A DNA stretch of 64,000 bases, from positions 18,348-82,347 of the forward strand of contig JAEUQC010000150.1 of NCBI GenBank assembly GCA_016789905.1. The letters run 5' to 3'. The DNA comes from Bryobacterales bacterium (GTDB lineage Bacteria > Acidobacteriota > Terriglobia > Bryobacterales > Bryobacteraceae). A program made the position numbers and the translations under genes. Under the pieces are notes generated by a model. That model worked only from the letters and a program-made list of their open reading frames with translations. It ran no database searches and had not been told where the DNA came from. This document shows, in pieces, positions 9,712 to 18,912 of this stretch. The stretch's first letter is position 1. The number at the start of each line of letters is the position of its first letter.

Positions 9712-10740
9712 TTACGACCTGCCGGCGAGTAAGTAAATGAGCGCCATGCAGAAGGCTCCGACACCGGCGGCAGCCGGGATGGTCATGAGCCAGGCCCACA
9801 CAATGTCGGTGGCCAGTCCCCAACGGACCGCCTTCAGCCGATGGATAGAGCCGACGCCGGCGATGGAGCCGGCGATGACGTGCGTGGTGGACACGGGCAT
9901 GTGGAGATAGGTGGGGAAGAGGATGGAAATGGCCGCGGCCGTTTCCGCACAGAACCCGCCGCGAGGCTTCAGCCGGGTAAGGCGCGCGCCCATGGTGCGG
10001 ACGATTCGCCAGCCGCCGCTCATGGTGCCGGCGGCGATGGCCAGATAGGCGGCCCAGATGACGGCCTTCGGAACGACGAACGTTTCCAGATAGCCGGCGG
10101 TGACGAGGACGCTGGTGATGATGCCCATGGTTTTCTGGGCGTCGTTGGCACCGTGGGAAAAACTGAAAATCGCCGAAGAGGCCAACTGCAGCCAGCGGAA
10201 CCAGCTATCGACTTTGTTGGGCATCGTGTAGCGGAAGAGCCAGTGAACGAGCACCATCAGAAGGTAGGCGATGACCATTCCGAGCACGGGCGCGATGACG
10301 ATGAAGGAGACCATGCGGACCCAGCCGCTAATGACAAGCGCATCGAAGCTGTAAGTGACGCCTTGGGTAAGCGCCACCTTCGCCATGGCGGCACCGCCAT
10401 ACCCGCCGAGCAGCGCATGGCTCGATGAGGACGGCAGGCCCCACCACCAGGTGAGTAGATTCCAGGTGATGGCGCCCAGCAGACCGGCAAGGATTACGTA
10501 AGGGGTGACGACTTTCAGATCCACCATACCCTTGCCGACGGTGGCGGCAACGCCGGTATCGAGGAAGAAAACGGCGCAGAGATTCCAGAACCCGGCCCAG
10601 ATGACGGCGTGAGCCGGAGTGAGCACACGGGTGGCGACAACGGTCGCGATCGAATTGGCCGCGTCGTGAAAACCATTGATGTAATCAAAGGCGAGCGCGA
10701 CCGCGATGATCAGAGCGACGAGAACAAAATTCGGATCCAT
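9712..10740 (-). CDS. pit: Inorganic phosphate transporter, PiT family
   Basis: 342 residues, about ten hydrophobic segments. The duplicated PiT signature is visible: ALAFDYINGFHDAANSIAT near the N-terminus and FSFSHGANDAQKTMG in the second half. The HAVIWAGFWN and PVSTTHVIAG segments also fit. It imports phosphate (or a metal-phosphate complex) with a cation gradient across the inner membrane. It lies 12 bases downstream of a DUF47/PhoU-like gene, the classic pit-accessory pairing, so the two are cotranscribed. Confidence 0.93.
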   Translation of the reverse strand: MDPNFVLVALIIAVALAFDYINGFHDAANSIATVVATRVLTPAHAVIWAGFWNLCAVFFLDTGVAATVGKGMVDLKVVTPYVILAGLLGAITWNLLTWWWGLPSSSSHALLGGYGGAAMAKVALTQGVTYSFDALVISGWVRMVSFIVIAPVLGMVIAYLLMVLVHWLFRYTMPNKVDSWFRWLQLASSAIFSFSHGANDAQKTMGIITSVLVTAGYLETFVVPKAVIWAAYLAIAAGTMSGGWRIVRTMGARLTRLKPRGGFCAETAAAISILFPTYLHMPVSTTHVIAGSIAGVGSIHRLKAVRWGLATDIVWAWLMTIPAAAGVGAFCMALIYLLAGRS

Positions 10741-10752
10741 GCGGGGCTGAAA

Positions 10753-11367
10753 CTAGCTGTTCTTCACGACAACGTTCTGGAGAACGTCGGAAACATCTTC
10801 GCAGGAATCGACGGTCCATTCCAAAACGTCATAGATTTCTTTCAACTTGATGATGAGGATCGGGTTGGACTCATCTTCGAACAGGTCGACAACGGCCTGC
10901 CTGACAATCTTGTCCACCTGATCTTCCAAGCGGTTGATTTCGATGCAGTGTTCGACAATTTCGCGATTCTTGTCCATCACTTCCACGGCCGCCTTCACTT
11001 CGGCGACGGTCTGGACCAGGAACCGGCAAATGTCGACGATGGGAGCCGGGATGGGATCGATTTTATAGGAAACGATGCAGTGCGCCGCTTCTTCCATACC
11101 GTCCATAACGTCGTCCAGATGGCTACAGAGGGTTTGAATATCTTCCGGATCGAGCGGCGTGATAAACGTCTGGTTGAGCCGTTTGAAAACCTCGTGGAGG
11201 ATTTCATCGCATTCGTGTTCATACTGCTGAATGCGCGGTTCGATCAGCTTCAGATGGGAGTTACCCTTCTGTACACCGTCCAGCAAAACAACCGCGGCTT
11301 CATTGATCAGCCGGGTCTGTGTGTTCAGTAGTTCGAAGAATTTCTCTTCGCGGGGCAGAATTCTCAT
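10753..11367 (-). CDS. DUF47/PhoU-like Pit accessory protein
   Basis: 204 residues, all-helical, with the DUF47 pattern PREEKFFELL near the N-terminus, then acidic helices with E/DxxxD motifs (EHECDEILHEVF, EDQVDKIVRQ) that bind metals in PhoU-like proteins. It probably regulates the downstream Pit transporter. The start ATG at 11367 has a GAGG-type ribosome-binding site just upstream. First gene of the pit operon. Confidence 0.9.
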   Translation of the reverse strand: MRILPREEKFFELLNTQTRLINEAAVVLLDGVQKGNSHLKLIEPRIQQYEHECDEILHEVFKRLNQTFITPLDPEDIQTLCSHLDDVMDGMEEAAHCIVSYKIDPIPAPIVDICRFLVQTVAEVKAAVEVMDKNREIVEHCIEINRLEDQVDKIVRQAVVDLFEDESNPILIIKLKEIYDVLEWTVDSCEDVSDVLQNVVVKNS

Positions 11368-11463
11368 ATCGCCTCGATCTCACAACCTGGGTCTCGATGG
11401 TCCCTCACTGCCGGCTACTTCCAGTGTCTCAAAGCGCGTTTACACACCGCAACCAGAACTTGG

Positions 11464-12264
11464 TTACAGCTCCATGACAATTGGAAAGAGTTCAGCATTG
11501 GCGGGCGTCGACGCGACGCGGCCGCCGGCGTCGGCGGGAAGATACCGGGGATCCAAAAGCCGATCCGTGTTGATATTTCCCATTGCCGACAAGAGGTTCT
11601 CTTTCAGGTAGGGATGCTCCTTCTCTAGTTCACCAAAAATATCGCGGAGGGTCCGGCGTACGGTGCCCGTTTTTTGCGAACATCCGCAGGGAATGACGGG
11701 CGCGGCCAGCGCGCCGGCGAAATTCCGAGTGATCTCCTCCGTCACAAAAACAAGTGGCCGGATCAGCCTGAAATCCTTCTTGGCTGACCAGGTCACAGCC
11801 GGGAGCGCGCTGAGGCGCCCGGTGTACATGGCGTTTCGCAAAAGCGATTCGCAAAAGTCGTCCGCAGTATGGCCCAACGCGATCACGTTGGCCCCCATTT
11901 GCTTTGCAATTTCGTAGACCGCGCGCCGGCGGAAGCGGCTGCACATGTCGCAGCCGTGGTCCGGCTGATCCTCAATGAGTTGAAAACTCGGCTCGTCCCG
12001 CACGTAGAGCCATTCCACGCCGCGCTGCTTCAAATACTCGCCGAAGGGGGCGATGGGCGCGAGGAACTTGCCTTGTTCCACAGTAAAGGCGCAAACTTGA
12101 AAGTCGATAGGCGCGCGCTTTTGCAGCAGCAGCAGCGCTTCGAGCAGCGTGACGGAATCCTTTCCGCCGGATAAACCGACGGCGACGCGGTCGCCATCGC
12201 GGATCATATCGAAACGCTCGATTGCCTGACCAACTTTTCTGAGCAGCGTTTTTTCGAGATCCAC
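11464..12264 (-). CDS. ttcA: tRNA 2-thiocytidine synthase TtcA-like
   Basis: 266 residues. The PP-loop ATP pyrophosphatase motif SGGKDS is at residues 32-37. CDMCSR supplies the CxxC pair and a later PCGCSQ the third cysteine region, all typical of the Fe-S dependent TtcA/TtuA group that thiolates cytidine 32 (or U54) of tRNA. GHTADDFCESLL is another family motif. The start is a GTG at 12264, 7 bases after a TAAACT hexamer. A closely related TtuA activity cannot be excluded. Confidence 0.85.
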   Translation of the reverse strand: MDLEKTLLRKVGQAIERFDMIRDGDRVAVGLSGGKDSVTLLEALLLLQKRAPIDFQVCAFTVEQGKFLAPIAPFGEYLKQRGVEWLYVRDEPSFQLIEDQPDHGCDMCSRFRRRAVYEIAKQMGANVIALGHTADDFCESLLRNAMYTGRLSALPAVTWSAKKDFRLIRPLVFVTEEITRNFAGALAAPVIPCGCSQKTGTVRRTLRDIFGELEKEHPYLKENLLSAMGNINTDRLLDPRYLPADAGGRVASTPANAELFPIVMEL

Positions 12265-12288
12265 TTCATTCAGTTTACTATTTCCCCT
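12265..12288. promoter_or_regulatory. Overlapping divergent -10 elements, each 7 bases from a start codon
   Basis: Minus strand TAAACT (12272-12277) ends 7 bases before the GTG of ttcA. Plus strand TACTAT (12276-12281) ends 7 bases before the ATG at 12289. The two hexamers overlap by two bases in a 24-base gap, so polymerase binding should be mutually exclusive and both mRNAs are likely leaderless. Confidence 0.5.
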
Positions 12289-13812
12289 ATGGACCGTAGA
12301 GTTTTTCTCACCAGCCTCGGCGCGCTAGGCGCTAGTCCCGCCCCGCGCGGCGGGATAGTCCTGAACGAGGATTCCAACCACTACTTTTCGTCGCGGGCTG
12401 GCCAACGGCTTTCGGCGAGCGAGGTTTCGGCGTTCGTCGATCAGTACGCCGGAACACAGGTGCGGGACCTGTTTTTCAATGTCAACGCAATGCGGGCAGG
12501 GTTTCCATCCAAGACGCGGACTTCGTTTGTGGATGGGTACGAGCCGAAGGGGCCGGACAGCCAGGAGATGTTCGCGAGCGTTTCCGCGGCGGAGGCGAAG
12601 GGCGCACGGGCGTGGGTGCATCAGGCATGGCAGTTGCGCCAGGATGGCATTGACGTTTATGCCCTATGGCTGGAGCGGGCGCGGAAGCACAAGATTGGCG
12701 CGTGGGTTTCGGTGCGGATGAACGACCTGCACAATGTGGATGACGAGCGACACTACCTGCACAGCGCGTTTTGGAGAACGAACCCGGAACTGCGCCGTGT
12801 GCCCTACAGGCAGGAGCAACGGGACCGGGCATTGGACTACTTGCACCCGCAGGTGCGCGAGCACAATTGGAAATTCATTGAAGAAGTGGCAGCGCGGTAT
12901 GCCTTCGACGGGATGGAGTTGGACTGGATGCGGTTTGGGTTTCACTTTGCGCCCGGCCGCGAGGCGGAGGGCGCGCAACTACTGACGGAGATGCACCGCC
13001 GGCTGCGCAAGTTGCTGGGACCGAAACGGCGAGTGGCGGTGCGGGTGCCGTCGCGGCCGGAAACGGCGCAACGGCTGGGCATGGATGCGGTGGCGTGGGC
13101 GCGGGAGGGGCTGGTGGACATAGTCACGCCGACCAACTTCTGGCGCACGGTGGATAACGACATGCCCATCGGGTTGTGGCGGCGCCTGCTGCCATCGGCC
13201 GTCACGCTATGCGCCGGATTGGAACTGGGGCTGAACGCGTTCCCGGGATCGGTTGCGGCGGGCGGGCGCCCGTTTCAGACGAATTCGATTGAGACCGTGC
13301 GCGGTTCCGCGGCGGCGTATCTGGTGCAGGGGGCGGACCGCATCTATCTGTTCAACTATATGGACAGCCAGACGGCGATGGACGACAATTCGACGTATCC
13401 GGATCTGCTGCGCGAGGCTGGAAACCTGGCTTCGTTGCGAGGCAAGGCGAGGCGCCACGTGGTTACTTATCAGGACACTTGGGCGCCCGGGGAGAAGGCC
13501 GCGTACAAACTGCCAATCGAGGCTGAAGCGGGCCGTTGGTTCGCGGTGCGCCAACCGGTGGGCGGCGGGGCAGCGAGTGCGCGGGTTGCCATTCGGGTGG
13601 GCGTGCGCGGCGCTGACGCTTCTGGCTGGGAAGTGCGCTGCAACGGCGCGCGCGCATCGTTTGAACGAGTGGAGACGGAACTGAAGCCAGGGCCAAACAC
13701 GCCCATCTATCGCTATGCGGTTCCGCTGACGAGTGAGGAAGCGGTGATCGATATCCGCCCCGCATCAGCGGGCCGCGTGGAATGGATGGAGGTTCTGGTT
13801 GAGCCAACTTGA
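12289..13812 (+). CDS. Exported glycoside-hydrolase-like TIM-barrel protein (GHL10-type)
   Basis: 507 residues. A short Tat-like N-terminus (MDRRVFLTSLGALGAS) is followed by a TIM-barrel with YAFDGMELDWMRF at about residues 200-212, a strand-end acidic motif characteristic of GHL10/family-10-like glycosidases. RVAVRVPSRPETAQRLGMD and GLVDIVTPTNFWR continue the barrel. The last ~110 residues are beta-rich and may be an accessory domain. The substrate is unknown. It overlaps the downstream kynureninase gene by 14 bases, so the two are coupled. Confidence 0.65.
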   Translation: MDRRVFLTSLGALGASPAPRGGIVLNEDSNHYFSSRAGQRLSASEVSAFVDQYAGTQVRDLFFNVNAMRAGFPSKTRTSFVDGYEPKGPDSQEMFASVSAAEAKGARAWVHQAWQLRQDGIDVYALWLERARKHKIGAWVSVRMNDLHNVDDERHYLHSAFWRTNPELRRVPYRQEQRDRALDYLHPQVREHNWKFIEEVAARYAFDGMELDWMRFGFHFAPGREAEGAQLLTEMHRRLRKLLGPKRRVAVRVPSRPETAQRLGMDAVAWAREGLVDIVTPTNFWRTVDNDMPIGLWRRLLPSAVTLCAGLELGLNAFPGSVAAGGRPFQTNSIETVRGSAAAYLVQGADRIYLFNYMDSQTAMDDNSTYPDLLREAGNLASLRGKARRHVVTYQDTWAPGEKAAYKLPIEAEAGRWFAVRQPVGGGAASARVAIRVGVRGADASGWEVRCNGARASFERVETELKPGPNTPIYRYAVPLTSEEAVIDIRPASAGRVEWMEVLVEPT

Positions 13813-14989
13813 GCCCGAGGATCCGCTCCGCCGTTTTCGCGATGAGTTCGTACTGGAAGGCGGCGGCCCCATTTACCTGGCGGGGAATTCGCTGGGACGT
13901 TTGCCGCGCCGAGCGCAAGCGCTGATGGTTGATGTGGTGGAACGCCAGTGGGGCGAACGGCTGGTACGAGGCTGGGGCGAAGGTTGGCTGGAATTGTCGC
14001 AAAGGATCAGTGCGAAGATTGCATTGCTGATTGGCGCCGATGCGGATGAGGTGGCAGTTTGCGACAGCACGTCGGTCAACTTGTTCAAGCTGGCGATGGC
14101 GGCGGTAACGGCGCAGGCGCCCCGGCGTGAGATTCTCACTGATGCGCGAAATTTTCCTTCCGACGCTTACGTATTGGCGGGTGTTGGGCCGCTGCGCGTT
14201 GTTGACGACCCGGCACGGGAAGCCGGCGCCGGCACCGCGCTGGTTTCGCTGACGAGCACCTGTTTCCGCACGGCGGAGAACTACCCGATCGGCGAGATGA
14301 CCGAAGCCGTACACGCGGCCGGCGCCTGGATGCTGTGGGACCTAAGCCATTCGGTGGGCGCCATGCCAATCGATATGCACGCCAGCGGCGCCGAACTCGC
14401 CGTGGGTTGCACCTACAAATACTGTAACGGCGGCCCAGGCGCGCCCGCGTTTCTTTACGTGCGCCGCGACCTGCAGGAGCGATTGCGCTCGCCCCTGCAG
14501 GGCTGGTTCGGCCATGCATCGCCATTTGGATTCTCGCCGCACTATCAGCCGGGCGCCGGCGTAATGCGATTCCTGGCAGGCACGCCGCCGGTGCTTTCCA
14601 TGGCTTGTGTTGAACCCGGTGTGGACCTGCTGCTGGAAGCTGGAATGGCGCGTGTGCGGGAGAAATCCATTCGGCTTGGCGAGTTGCTGGTGGCCGAGGC
14701 CGATCATCAACTGGCCGGGTTCGGCGTGGCGCTCGCATCCCCGAAGGACGCGCAGCTCCGCGGTTCACACGTCGCGCTGCGGCATCCGGAGGCGTGGCAG
14801 TTGACGCAATCGTTAGTCGCCGATTATGCTGTCATCCCCGATTTTCGCGCACCGGACCTGATTCGTTTTGGACTCGCCCCGCTCTACAACAGCTTTGACG
14901 ATGTGCGCGATGCGATGGCGCGATTGCGGATGGTCTTCGAATCGAAATCCTATGAGCGCTACTCTACGCAGCGCTCAGCGGTTACTTGA
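13799..14989 (+). CDS. kynU: Kynureninase
   Basis: 396 residues of a PLP fold-type I aminotransferase-like enzyme that cleaves kynurenine to anthranilate and alanine. Family motifs are IYLAGNSLG (~25-33), TDARNFPSDAYV (~114-125) and DLSHSVGAMP (~181-190), and the PLP-binding lysine lies in CTYKYCNGGPGAP (K207). The start is a TTG at 13799, supported by GGAGG at 13788-13792 with a 6-base spacer, both inside the upstream gene. No other tryptophan-catabolism gene is in the window, so the pathway partner genes must lie elsewhere. The 3' end overlaps the convergent creatininase-family gene by 15 bases. Confidence 0.88.
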   Translation: MSQLEPEDPLRRFRDEFVLEGGGPIYLAGNSLGRLPRRAQALMVDVVERQWGERLVRGWGEGWLELSQRISAKIALLIGADADEVAVCDSTSVNLFKLAMAAVTAQAPRREILTDARNFPSDAYVLAGVGPLRVVDDPAREAGAGTALVSLTSTCFRTAENYPIGEMTEAVHAAGAWMLWDLSHSVGAMPIDMHASGAELAVGCTYKYCNGGPGAPAFLYVRRDLQERLRSPLQGWFGHASPFGFSPHYQPGAGVMRFLAGTPPVLSMACVEPGVDLLLEAGMARVREKSIRLGELLVAEADHQLAGFGVALASPKDAQLRGSHVALRHPEAWQLTQSLVADYAVIPDFRAPDLIRFGLAPLYNSFDDVRDAMARLRMVFESKSYERYSTQRSAVT

Positions 14990-15751
14990 TTGGGCAGCCC
15001 ACCAATCCGCGATGGCCTGTTCCCAACTCTCTTTGAAGAATTGCGCGCGGTAGGTTCGATACTCCCTCTCGCGGCGCTGATAGAAATAGAAGATCACCTG
15101 GGCGTCCCACACGTCCAGGGCGCTCCGCCAGGCCGCCACCCCATCGCGGAGCAGCTTTTCCCCCTCCTCGCAGGTGGCCGCGCGCGGGTCTTCGCCGATC
15201 ACCGCGTTCCGCTCCGCTCCACCCTCCTCGAAGAGATCCAAACGAACCAAATCGGGACGTATGGCCAACAGTTGCGCCGCCTCGCTCCGGCCGGCGTGAT
15301 CCAGCAGTTCTTCCGAAAGCATTAGCTCCAACGGTGAGGCCGCGATGACGCGCAGGCCCTGGTGGCGGAGCATAGCCTCCCGGCACACGGCGTACATTTC
15401 CCACTCATGACCCTGGGCGTAGTGCCCGGTGACCAGACACACGGTACGGAAGCCGACGCGGGCGAGTTCGTCGAGCAGATCCCGCCAGACCGCGCGCACG
15501 GTTGCCGTTGCGATGCTTATCGAGTGGGCGTGTGGCAGCGCCGTAATCGGCAGCCACATTCCGGGCAGCAGCACTCCCCCTGTCGCTTCCGCGAGCCGCT
15601 CGCAAAACGCCTCCGCCACGAGGCCATCGAGCCCCAACGGCAGATGCGCGCCATGCCATTCGAGCGCTCCCCACGGGCAGATGGCGAGCGGATTCTCCTT
15701 CAGCGCCGTCCCGAGTTCGTCCGGCCGCAATTCAGCGTATCGCTTACTCAT
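14975..15751 (-). CDS. Creatininase-family amidohydrolase
   Basis: 258 residues. CPWGALEWHGAHLPLGLDGL and VTGHYAQGHE are the metal-binding motifs of the creatininase/MftE-like fold. The family includes creatinine amidohydrolase, mycofactocin peptidase and formamide hydrolases; the exact substrate cannot be told. The start is placed at ATG 15751 (MSKRYAEL) because further upstream the frame is Arg-rich and overlaps the FG-GAP gene. It overlaps that upstream gene by 4 bases (ATGA type), so the two are translationally coupled. Confidence 0.82.
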   Translation of the reverse strand: MSKRYAELRPDELGTALKENPLAICPWGALEWHGAHLPLGLDGLVAEAFCERLAEATGGVLLPGMWLPITALPHAHSISIATATVRAVWRDLLDELARVGFRTVCLVTGHYAQGHEWEMYAVCREAMLRHQGLRVIAASPLELMLSEELLDHAGRSEAAQLLAIRPDLVRLDLFEEGGAERNAVIGEDPRAATCEEGEKLLRDGVAAWRSALDVWDAQVIFYFYQRREREYRTYRAQFFKESWEQAIADWWAAQSSNR

Positions 15752-16863
15752 TTCTGTGTGTAGAGCATCAGGTTTCGAGTGGCGGAGCCGATGCAAGCAA
15801 TATCCGGCCTGCGATCGTTGTTTAAATCGGCCACCGTGCAAGCGGCGGCGGCCACGGCGCCTTCGCTTACTACTTGCCGAATCCACCGCCCGCCCTCTTC
15901 GTAGTAGATATAGACGCCGCGACTGCCGCCGCGGAAGCCGGCGACGATTTCCTGCTTCCCGTCGCCGTTCAGGTCCGCGGTGAAAATCGTGTGGCCGTCG
16001 ACCAGCGAATCGTCGGCCACAACGCGGCTCCAGGCCGCCTGCTTCTGCCGGTAGACGACGATCTGATTGCCATGCCAGGGCTCGATGGCGGCCAGGTATC
16101 GTTCACGGCCCAAGGTGCCCACAGCAATATCGGACGATCCCGATTTCGGCCACGGCGCGGGGTCGCCATCGGTGATTTTCTCGCGTGTCCACGCTCCGCC
16201 GGGTTGAGCGAGGTTGACGTGAATGCCTCGAAAACTGGCGGTAAGAACATCCTCGCGCCCGTCGCGGTTCCAATCGTGGATGAAGAGTCCATGAACCACG
16301 CCTTCGTCGGCGCCGGTGATGAGTTGGCGGTGCCAGTCGCCGGGCCGGTAGGCGACCAGCGGTGTGTGGTCGCGGTACTCCGGCGCGACGGCGGAGGCGC
16401 CGGTGAGAGGCGCGTTGATGAACAGGCCATTGGCGACGCGGATGCGGTGGGAGGTGGTCAGGCGGTCGATTTCACGAAGAGTCCACGGCTGCCGAATGTC
16501 GGGGCCGTGCGTGAGCAGGCTAACGATGCCCACGCTGCGGGCCGCCTCGTTTTCAAAAGCGTGGGCCACCAGAAATTCTGGAATTCCGTCCCCATCGGTA
16601 TCCAATGGCCAGGTGTTGATCATCCGCTTGAGGCCGGTCGCCAGCACGCGGCGGTCCCAGTTGGGCGCTTCGAACCAGAGCAGTTCGGTCATGCCGGAGG
16701 CGAGTGCCACCAGGTCCAGTTTGCCGTCCTTGTTCACATCCACCGCCACTACCTGATACCCGCCGGCAAGATCCTCCGCCAGCACGCGGCTGTGAAACTG
16801 GGCGAAGCGCGTCTGTGCCGGGGCGATAGCGGCAAGGACAAGCAGAGACAGAAGGATTCGCAT
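15748..16863 (-). CDS. Secreted FG-GAP/VCBS-repeat beta-propeller protein
   Basis: About 371 residues with a signal peptide (MRILLSLLVLAAIAPAQ). At least five calcium-binding loops of the VCBS/FG-GAP type are visible: DVNKDGKLD, DTDGDGIPE, DWNRDGRED, DLNGDGKQE and DLNNDRRPD. They build an integrin-like propeller. Likely extracellular or periplasmic, binding or displaying ligands; there are no catalytic residues to point to. The ATG at 16863 is preferred over 16878 because the signal peptide starts there. It is the first gene of a two-gene unit with the creatininase-family protein. Confidence 0.85.
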   Translation of the reverse strand: MRILLSLLVLAAIAPAQTRFAQFHSRVLAEDLAGGYQVVAVDVNKDGKLDLVALASGMTELLWFEAPNWDRRVLATGLKRMINTWPLDTDGDGIPEFLVAHAFENEAARSVGIVSLLTHGPDIRQPWTLREIDRLTTSHRIRVANGLFINAPLTGASAVAPEYRDHTPLVAYRPGDWHRQLITGADEGVVHGLFIHDWNRDGREDVLTASFRGIHVNLAQPGGAWTREKITDGDPAPWPKSGSSDIAVGTLGRERYLAAIEPWHGNQIVVYRQKQAAWSRVVADDSLVDGHTIFTADLNGDGKQEIVAGFRGGSRGVYIYYEEGGRWIRQVVSEGAVAAAACTVADLNNDRRPDIACIGSATRNLMLYTQK

Positions 16864-16879
16864 ATTTGGGGCCACCATA

Positions 16880-16885
16880 TAGAAT
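16880..16885 (+). promoter_or_regulatory. TAGAAT -10-like element of the core MetE gene
   Basis: It ends 9 bases before the ATG at 16895 in a 31-base divergent gap, again with no clear Shine-Dalgarno between them. Confidence 0.35.
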
Positions 16886-16894
16886 GGTTCTTTT

Positions 16895-17893
16895 ATGGCA
16901 ATCCTGACAACTGTGGTGGGCAGCTATCCCACTCCGCAATGGCTATTTGGGAATACGTCTCGCGGCGCGCTCCGCGACGCGATCATGGTCGTATTGAAAA
17001 CCCAGGAACTGGCGGGCATCGATGTGGTCGCCGACGGCGAACTGAACCGGTTCGATCCGAGCCATCCGGAAACGAACGGAATGATCGACTATTTCATCAG
17101 CCGAATGTCAGGCATTCGGACACGTTTTTCGATCTCCGATATCGACGAGTTCCGCGCCGATAGCCAGTTGACTTATCGCACCGACCCGGCCGGGATTGTC
17201 CATGACGGTGTTGGCGACGGCGTGCTGAACCTGGCGCGCGATTACGATTTCACCAAGGGTCTGACGTCGCACAAGCTTAAGTTCACCTGCACCGGGCCGC
17301 ACATGCTGACGAAGGTTTTGACCGACCGGCACTACAAGCACCGCGGCGAACTGTGCATGGCGATTGCGCACGTGCTGCGCCGCCAGATGGAGCGGATTGG
17401 CGCGGAAGTTATCCAAATCGACGAGGCCAACATCAGCGGACACCCGGAAGACCGGGAGTGGGCGTTGCCGGCAATCAACCATGTTCTCGATGGAATTCGC
17501 GGCAAGCGCGGCGTGCATATTTGCTTTGGGAACTACGGAGGCCAGTCGGTGCAGAAAGGGTTCTGGAAAGACCTGATGCCCTTCATGAACGGGCTGCATT
17601 GCGACCACCTGATTCTGGAATTCGCCCGGCGCGGCTACGACGAACTGGACGCCTTCCGCGACTTGGACCCGAAGATCGGGCTGGGGTTGAGCGTCGTCGA
17701 TATCAAGGACAATGGCATTGAAACGCCCAGTCTGATTGCGTCGCGAATTGAACATGCTCAAAAAGTTCTGGGCGAAGGCCGGATTCCGTTCGTTCACCCG
17801 GACTGTGGTTTCTGGATGTTGCAACGCAGTGTTGCCGACGGCAAGATGCGTGCGCTGGTGCAGGGCCGCGATCTCTTCGAAGGAAGAAAATAG
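16895..17893 (+). CDS. Core-type cobalamin-independent methionine synthase homologue (MetE C-terminal domain only)
   Basis: 332 residues, corresponding to the catalytic barrel of MetE without its N-terminal half. All four zinc ligands are present: HIC (H208, C210), LEF (E242) and HPDCGF (C304), with QIDEAN (~174-179) as the substrate-binding region. Full MetE is ~750 residues and uses methyl-tetrahydrofolate. Stand-alone core MetE proteins in other organisms take the methyl group from a corrinoid protein or act on other thiols. The reaction here is therefore methyl transfer to a thiol such as homocysteine, with an uncertain donor. It is followed after 2 bases by a TolB-like gene. Confidence 0.82.
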   Translation: MAILTTVVGSYPTPQWLFGNTSRGALRDAIMVVLKTQELAGIDVVADGELNRFDPSHPETNGMIDYFISRMSGIRTRFSISDIDEFRADSQLTYRTDPAGIVHDGVGDGVLNLARDYDFTKGLTSHKLKFTCTGPHMLTKVLTDRHYKHRGELCMAIAHVLRRQMERIGAEVIQIDEANISGHPEDREWALPAINHVLDGIRGKRGVHICFGNYGGQSVQKGFWKDLMPFMNGLHCDHLILEFARRGYDELDAFRDLDPKIGLGLSVVDIKDNGIETPSLIASRIEHAQKVLGEGRIPFVHPDCGFWMLQRSVADGKMRALVQGRDLFEGRK

Positions 17894-17895
17894 AC

Positions 17896-18903
17896 ATGCG
17901 CGCTTTCGTTTTCGCCACGACTCTTTTGTTGCCTCTGGTGGCGCAGGATAGCCAGGTGCTTCGTAACCTGAAGCAGTTGACGAACGGCGGCCAGAATGCC
18001 GAGGCCTACTGGTCGCCAGATGGCAATCGGCTGGTTTTTCAGACCACACGGGAGCCTTATCCCTGCGACCAGATTTTCGTCATGAACGCAGATGGCTCCG
18101 GCCAGAAACTGGTTTCGACGGGGAAAGGCCGCACCACTTGCGCGTACTTTTTGAAGGACAACAAACACATCGTCTATGGATCTACGCACGAAGCCGGTGA
18201 CGCCTGCCCGCCGCCTCCGGACCGCAGCAAGGGGTATCTGTGGGGCGTCTTCCCTGGCTATGAAATCTATGTCGCCACTGAAGAAGGGAAGATTGTTCGC
18301 AAGCTGACGAAGATGCCGGGCTACGATGCCGAAGCCACCGTGAACTTCAAGACGGGGCGGATTATCTACACTTCGCTTGCATCCGGAGATCTGGACCTGT
18401 GGACCATGAAGCCGGACGGCACGGACAAAAAGCAGTTGACCAACAGCCGCGGCTACGATGGCGGCGCCGTGTTTTCCCGTGACGGCAAGCAGGTGGTGTG
18501 GCGCGCCAATCATCCCCAAACGCCGGAGACCATGGCGCGTTACAACGAACTGCTGAGAGAAAACCTAACGGCGCCGATGAAGATGGAGTTGTTCGTTTCC
18601 GGCCCCGACGGCAAGAATCGAAAGCAGATCACCAACAACAACTGCGCCAACTTCGCTCCCACCTTCACTCCCGATGGCAAGCGGATTGTCTTCTCGTCCA
18701 ACATGCACAAGTGTGATGGGCGGGATTTCGAGCTCTATATCGTCAATACCGACGGGTCCGGCTTGCGCCAGATCACCAGCTTCAATGGGTTCACGTCGTT
18801 CCCGGAGTTTTCGCCGGACGGCAAGAAGCTGGTGTTTTCCAGTTCGTTGAACGCCAAGAGCCGGTACGAGTTCAACATCTTCGTTGCTGACTGGACGGAG
18901 TAG
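17896..18903 (+). CDS. Secreted TolB-like WD40/PD40 beta-propeller protein
   Basis: 335 residues with a signal peptide (AFVFATTLLLPLVAQ). PD40 repeats are visible: AYWSPDGNRLVFQT, FTPDGKRIVFSS and FSPDGKKLVFSS, with the I/VNTDGSG linkers typical of TolB C-terminal propellers. There is no TolB N-terminal domain. A cysteine-containing insert (CPPPPDRSKGYLWG) interrupts an early blade. Likely periplasmic; its partner is unknown. Cotranscribed with the core MetE gene by position, although no functional link is obvious. Confidence 0.82.
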   Translation: MRAFVFATTLLLPLVAQDSQVLRNLKQLTNGGQNAEAYWSPDGNRLVFQTTREPYPCDQIFVMNADGSGQKLVSTGKGRTTCAYFLKDNKHIVYGSTHEAGDACPPPPDRSKGYLWGVFPGYEIYVATEEGKIVRKLTKMPGYDAEATVNFKTGRIIYTSLASGDLDLWTMKPDGTDKKQLTNSRGYDGGAVFSRDGKQVVWRANHPQTPETMARYNELLRENLTAPMKMELFVSGPDGKNRKQITNNNCANFAPTFTPDGKRIVFSSNMHKCDGRDFELYIVNTDGSGLRQITSFNGFTSFPEFSPDGKKLVFSSSLNAKSRYEFNIFVADWTE

Positions 18904-18912
18904 GCATCGCGC

